Assembly (NCBI GenBank): GCA_022710245.1 | Contig: JAKLHH010000172.1 | Span: 1-10,262, forward strand | Origin: Myxococcota bacterium | GTDB taxonomy: Bacteria; Myxococcota; Polyangia; GCA-2747355; JAKLHH01 | DNA length: 10,262 nt | Direction of reading: 5' to 3' | Shown: positions 8,240 through 10,262 of the stretch, piece after piece | Position numbering within the stretch: the stretch's first letter is position 1 | Layout of the letters: each line of letters opens with the position of its first letter | Translations under genes and position numbers: made by a program | The notes under the pieces: model-generated | The model's input: the letters and a program-made list of their open reading frames with translations, nothing else | What the model was told of the DNA's origin: nothing | Databases searched by the model: none

Positions 8240-10262
8240 CTTCCTCCCCCGGGCGCACAGTACTCTTGGCACCTTGCAAGGTCCTTGGCGTCAAAGAAGC
8301 CACCAGCGTAGCAGAGGCACTTGCATCTCTTTGACTTAGGCTTTGCGAACTCGTAGATCGCCACGCACACGAGCAGAGCTGTCGCGGCAGCCCGGCCCCA
8401 CGGCCCCCATCCCGAGAGCCACTGTGCAGCATCAACTCCAGACTGCTGACCCTCGGGGTCGACACCGTTGACCGGATCCGCGAGCACGTAGCCGTAGAGG
8501 TTCTTGTCGCCGCCGTCGAACGTGATCGGGTCTTTGCTGGTCCAGCGGCCGGCATCGGGGTCGTAGTCCCGGGCGCCGAAGCGGACGAGGCCGGTGTCGC
8601 GGTCGAGGAGGCCACCGGCGAAGCCGAAGGGCTGGAAGCCTGGCGCGGTGTCCTGCAGCACGCGGCCCCACTCGTCGCGGTCGATACGCTGGGCGACGGC
8701 GCCAGTCGCGACGTCGACGACGAGGCGCGGACCGCCGAGATGGTCGGTGAGGATGCGGTAGCTCGTGCCGCCCTTGACCATGTACTCGGGGACGTTGACG
8801 CCCTCCGCGTAGACGAAGCGGCTCACCACGGCGCCGCTGCCGTCAAGCTCGGCGACGATGCGGAGCTGGTCGTCCCAGAGGAAGCCTTGCACCAGGGCGC
8901 CGTTGACCTTCTTGCCGACGCGGCGGTTCTGGCCGTCGATCACGTACTCGATGATCTTGCCGTCGGGGAGGACCACGCTCCGGAGGTTGCCGAGGACGTC
9001 GTAGGAGTGCGTGGTCACTCCGCCCGCGTCGGTCTTCGTCGCGAGCTCGCCGTTCTTCGTGTACGTGTAGCTCGCGGCGCCGTAGGTCAGGAGGCGATCC
9101 TGGACGTCGTAGGTGGCGCTCGTCGTCAGGCCGAGGTCGTTCGTGACGGCCGTGCGGTTGCCGTTGGCGTCGTAGAGGTACTCTGCCGTCAGCACGCCGT
9201 CGACGGTGACCTTCCAGAGGCGGCCGGCGGTGTCGTAGTCGAAGAGCGTCGTCGAGGCGTCGCCCTGGATTGTCTCCTCGAGCTGGACGATGCGGCCGAG
9301 GCTGTCGCGGGTGTACGTCGTGGCGTAGAGCGCCGTCGCGCCGGCGGTCGCGCTCGTCGTCCGGAGCTCGCCGAAGGCCGAGTAGGTCCGCGCGGTCGTC
9401 ACGGTGCCGAGGCTCGTGCCGGTGACGAATCCCGTCGTCGGAGCACGCGACACGACAAGCGCACCAGCGCCGGTCAGCAGCCGGTCGTTGTCGTAGGTGT
9501 AGCTCACCCCGGTGCCGGCGACCGTTGTCGAGGCCACGTCGAAGTCGGCGTTGTAGGTCCGCGAGACCACGCCCGCCACCGGGCCGGCGAGCGTCGTGCT
9601 CGTCGGCAGCGAGCCGTCCCAGGTGTAGCTCAGCGTCACGCCGCCCGGCGCTGCGATGCTCGAAAGCGTCCCCGTCGTCGAGGAGTAGCTGTAGGAGGTG
9701 ACGCCCGTCGGCGTCGTCACCGTCGAGAGCCTGCCCCCGGTGTCGAAGGCATACTCGATCACCTGCCCATCGGGCCGCGTGACCTTCTTCAGTTGCCGGT
9801 CGAGGTTGTACTCGTAGCTCGTCGCCGCCCCGCCCCAGCCGAGGTCCGGCGGTGTGTAGCTCTGCTCCAGGTCCACGGGCGTGTACCCGAAGCCGTGGGC
9901 GGGCTTTCCTGGTGGGGTCAACGACGTCATGTTGCCGTTCGGATCATAGCCAAAGAGCACGGCCCGTGCACCCGGTAGGGTTTGCTGGGTGACGCGACCC
10001 GCCTGGTCGTGCTGGTAGCCCGTCACCCTCGAGAGCGGGTCCGTCACGCTCGCCAGCAGCCCATTGGCGTCGTAGACCATCGACGTCAGCCGCGCGCCAG
10101 CGCCCTCGCCCTCGCTCACCGTCGCCAGGCGCCCGCGGCCGTCGTAGGTGTAGAGGACCGGAGCGCGTCCTGGCGCCTCGACCCGCGTCACGCGGCCCAG
10201 GGCGTCGACCCAGCTCTGAGTCACCCGCCCCATCGGGCTCGTCGTCGTGTAGCGCCGCGCGG
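8230..10262 (-). CDS. RHS/YD-repeat protein, C-terminal part with cysteine-rich tip (5' end outside window)
   Basis: RHS proteins fold YD repeats into a large shell that encloses a variable C-terminal tip, often a toxin delivered between cells. The frame is open to the right edge (676 residues visible; the ATG at 10233 is probably internal). YD-type repeats run throughout, for example YDGRGRLATVSEGEG, FDTGGRLSTVTTPTG, YDTAGRLWKVTVDG and YDANGNRTAV. The conserved RHS core motif is present: ARDYDPDAGRWTSKDPITF, then GGDKNLYGYVLADPVNGVDP and EG. After DPEG comes a 72-residue tip (nt 8233-8448). It has a hydrophobic segment (WGRAAATALLVCVAIYEFAK), then KPKSKRCKCLCYAGG and ARCQEYCAPGGGRCI, with seven cysteines, six of them in the last 31 residues. 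The tip is short for an enzyme toxin and matches none I know. GC falls from about 65-73% in the core to about 55-60% in its last 100 bases. No T6SS or other delivery gene is visible. Confidence 0.93.
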   Translation of the reverse strand, partial: ARRYTTTSPMGRVTQSWVDALGRVTRVEAPGRAPVLYTYDGRGRLATVSEGEGAGARLTSMVYDANGLLASVTDPLSRVTGYQHDQAGRVTQQTLPGARAVLFGYDPNGNMTSLTPPGKPAHGFGYTPVDLEQSYTPPDLGWGGAATSYEYNLDRQLKKVTRPDGQVIEYAFDTGGRLSTVTTPTGVTSYSYSSTTGTLSSIAAPGGVTLSYTWDGSLPTSTTLAGPVAGVVSRTYNADFDVASTTVAGTGVSYTYDNDRLLTGAGALVVSRAPTTGFVTGTSLGTVTTARTYSAFGELRTTSATAGATALYATTYTRDSLGRIVQLEETIQGDASTTLFDYDTAGRLWKVTVDGVLTAEYLYDANGNRTAVTNDLGLTTSATYDVQDRLLTYGAASYTYTKNGELATKTDAGGVTTHSYDVLGNLRSVVLPDGKIIEYVIDGQNRRVGKKVNGALVQGFLWDDQLRIVAELDGSGAVVSRFVYAEGVNVPEYMVKGGTSYRILTDHLGGPRLVVDVATGAVAQRIDRDEWGRVLQDTAPGFQPFGFAGGLLDRDTGLVRFGARDYDPDAGRWTSKDPITFDGGDKNLYGYVLADPVNGVDPEGQQSGVDAAQWLSGWGPWGRAAATALLVCVAIYEFAKPKSKRCKCLCYAGGFFDAKDLARCQEYCAPGGGRCI

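Noticed and set aside
8142..8339. Small + strand frame (MNDESSNPVAPSNATAIL...) antisense to the rhs 3' end
   Set aside because: It overlaps the confident rhs coding end and the hairpin, and has no ribosome binding site. It could be real but cannot be supported.
8740..9978. Long + strand open frame antisense to rhs
   Set aside because: It encodes Val/Ala/Arg/Asp-rich sequence with no recognisable domain, while the - strand has clear YD repeats and the RHS core motif. It is a shadow.

Overview
The window is GC-rich DNA (about 70-77% G+C in sampled lines of the left part, falling to about 52-63% between roughly 7.5 and 8.3 kb). It suggests a high-GC Gram-negative bacterium. The order fliG-fliH-fliI-fliJ/motE-fliK-flgD-flgE, the Ala/Pro/Lys-rich low-complexity tails and a neighbouring large YD-repeat (RHS) gene fit a deltaproteobacterial or Myxococcota-like genome. 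That assignment is inference; there is no rRNA or other taxonomic marker here.

Left part (1-6989, + strand): a tightly packed flagellar operon. The C-terminal half of fliG (rotor switch) enters from the left edge. It is followed by fliH, fliI, a fliJ-type gene, fliK, flgD and flgE. Six of these seven genes are joined by 3-4 nt stop/start overlaps (TGATG or ATGA), each with a purine-rich ribosome binding site inside the preceding gene. Only flgE has a separate leader, with a consensus AGGAGG. FliH/FliI/FliJ form the ATPase complex that powers flagellar type III export. FliK controls hook length, FlgD is the hook cap/scaffold and FlgE is the hook subunit.

The most unusual gene is 2485-4386. 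A complete FliJ-like coiled coil runs without a stop into a transmembrane segment, a His/Asp-rich linker, a second coiled coil, a MotE/MgtE_N-like helical domain and about 260 residues of Pro/Ala/Lys-rich disorder, ending in about 17 tandem (A/P)EPKTK-type repeats. The predicted topology puts FliJ in the cytoplasm and MotE plus the repeat tail in the periplasm. The following fliK is unusually short (192 aa), with little of the normal N-terminal ruler region.

Middle (6990-8229): the flagellar operon stops and no confident gene follows. This stretch holds a (CTGAG)5 tandem repeat, a possible short YD-repeat remnant on the + strand, a decayed rhs core fragment on the - strand (about 87% identical over 209 nt to the intact gene nearby, with a 2-nt deletion), two hairpins, and a lower-GC open frame of unknown function on the - strand. 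That open frame's ATG overlaps the rhs stop codon.

Right part (8230-10262, - strand): the 3' end of a large RHS/YD-repeat gene whose 5' end lies beyond the window. It carries the conserved RHS core motif and then a 72-residue tip with a hydrophobic segment and a cysteine-rich end (CxCxC...C...C...C). The tip, the overlapping downstream frame and the rhs debris together resemble a polymorphic-toxin/immunity locus, but neither toxin nor immunity function can be shown from sequence alone.
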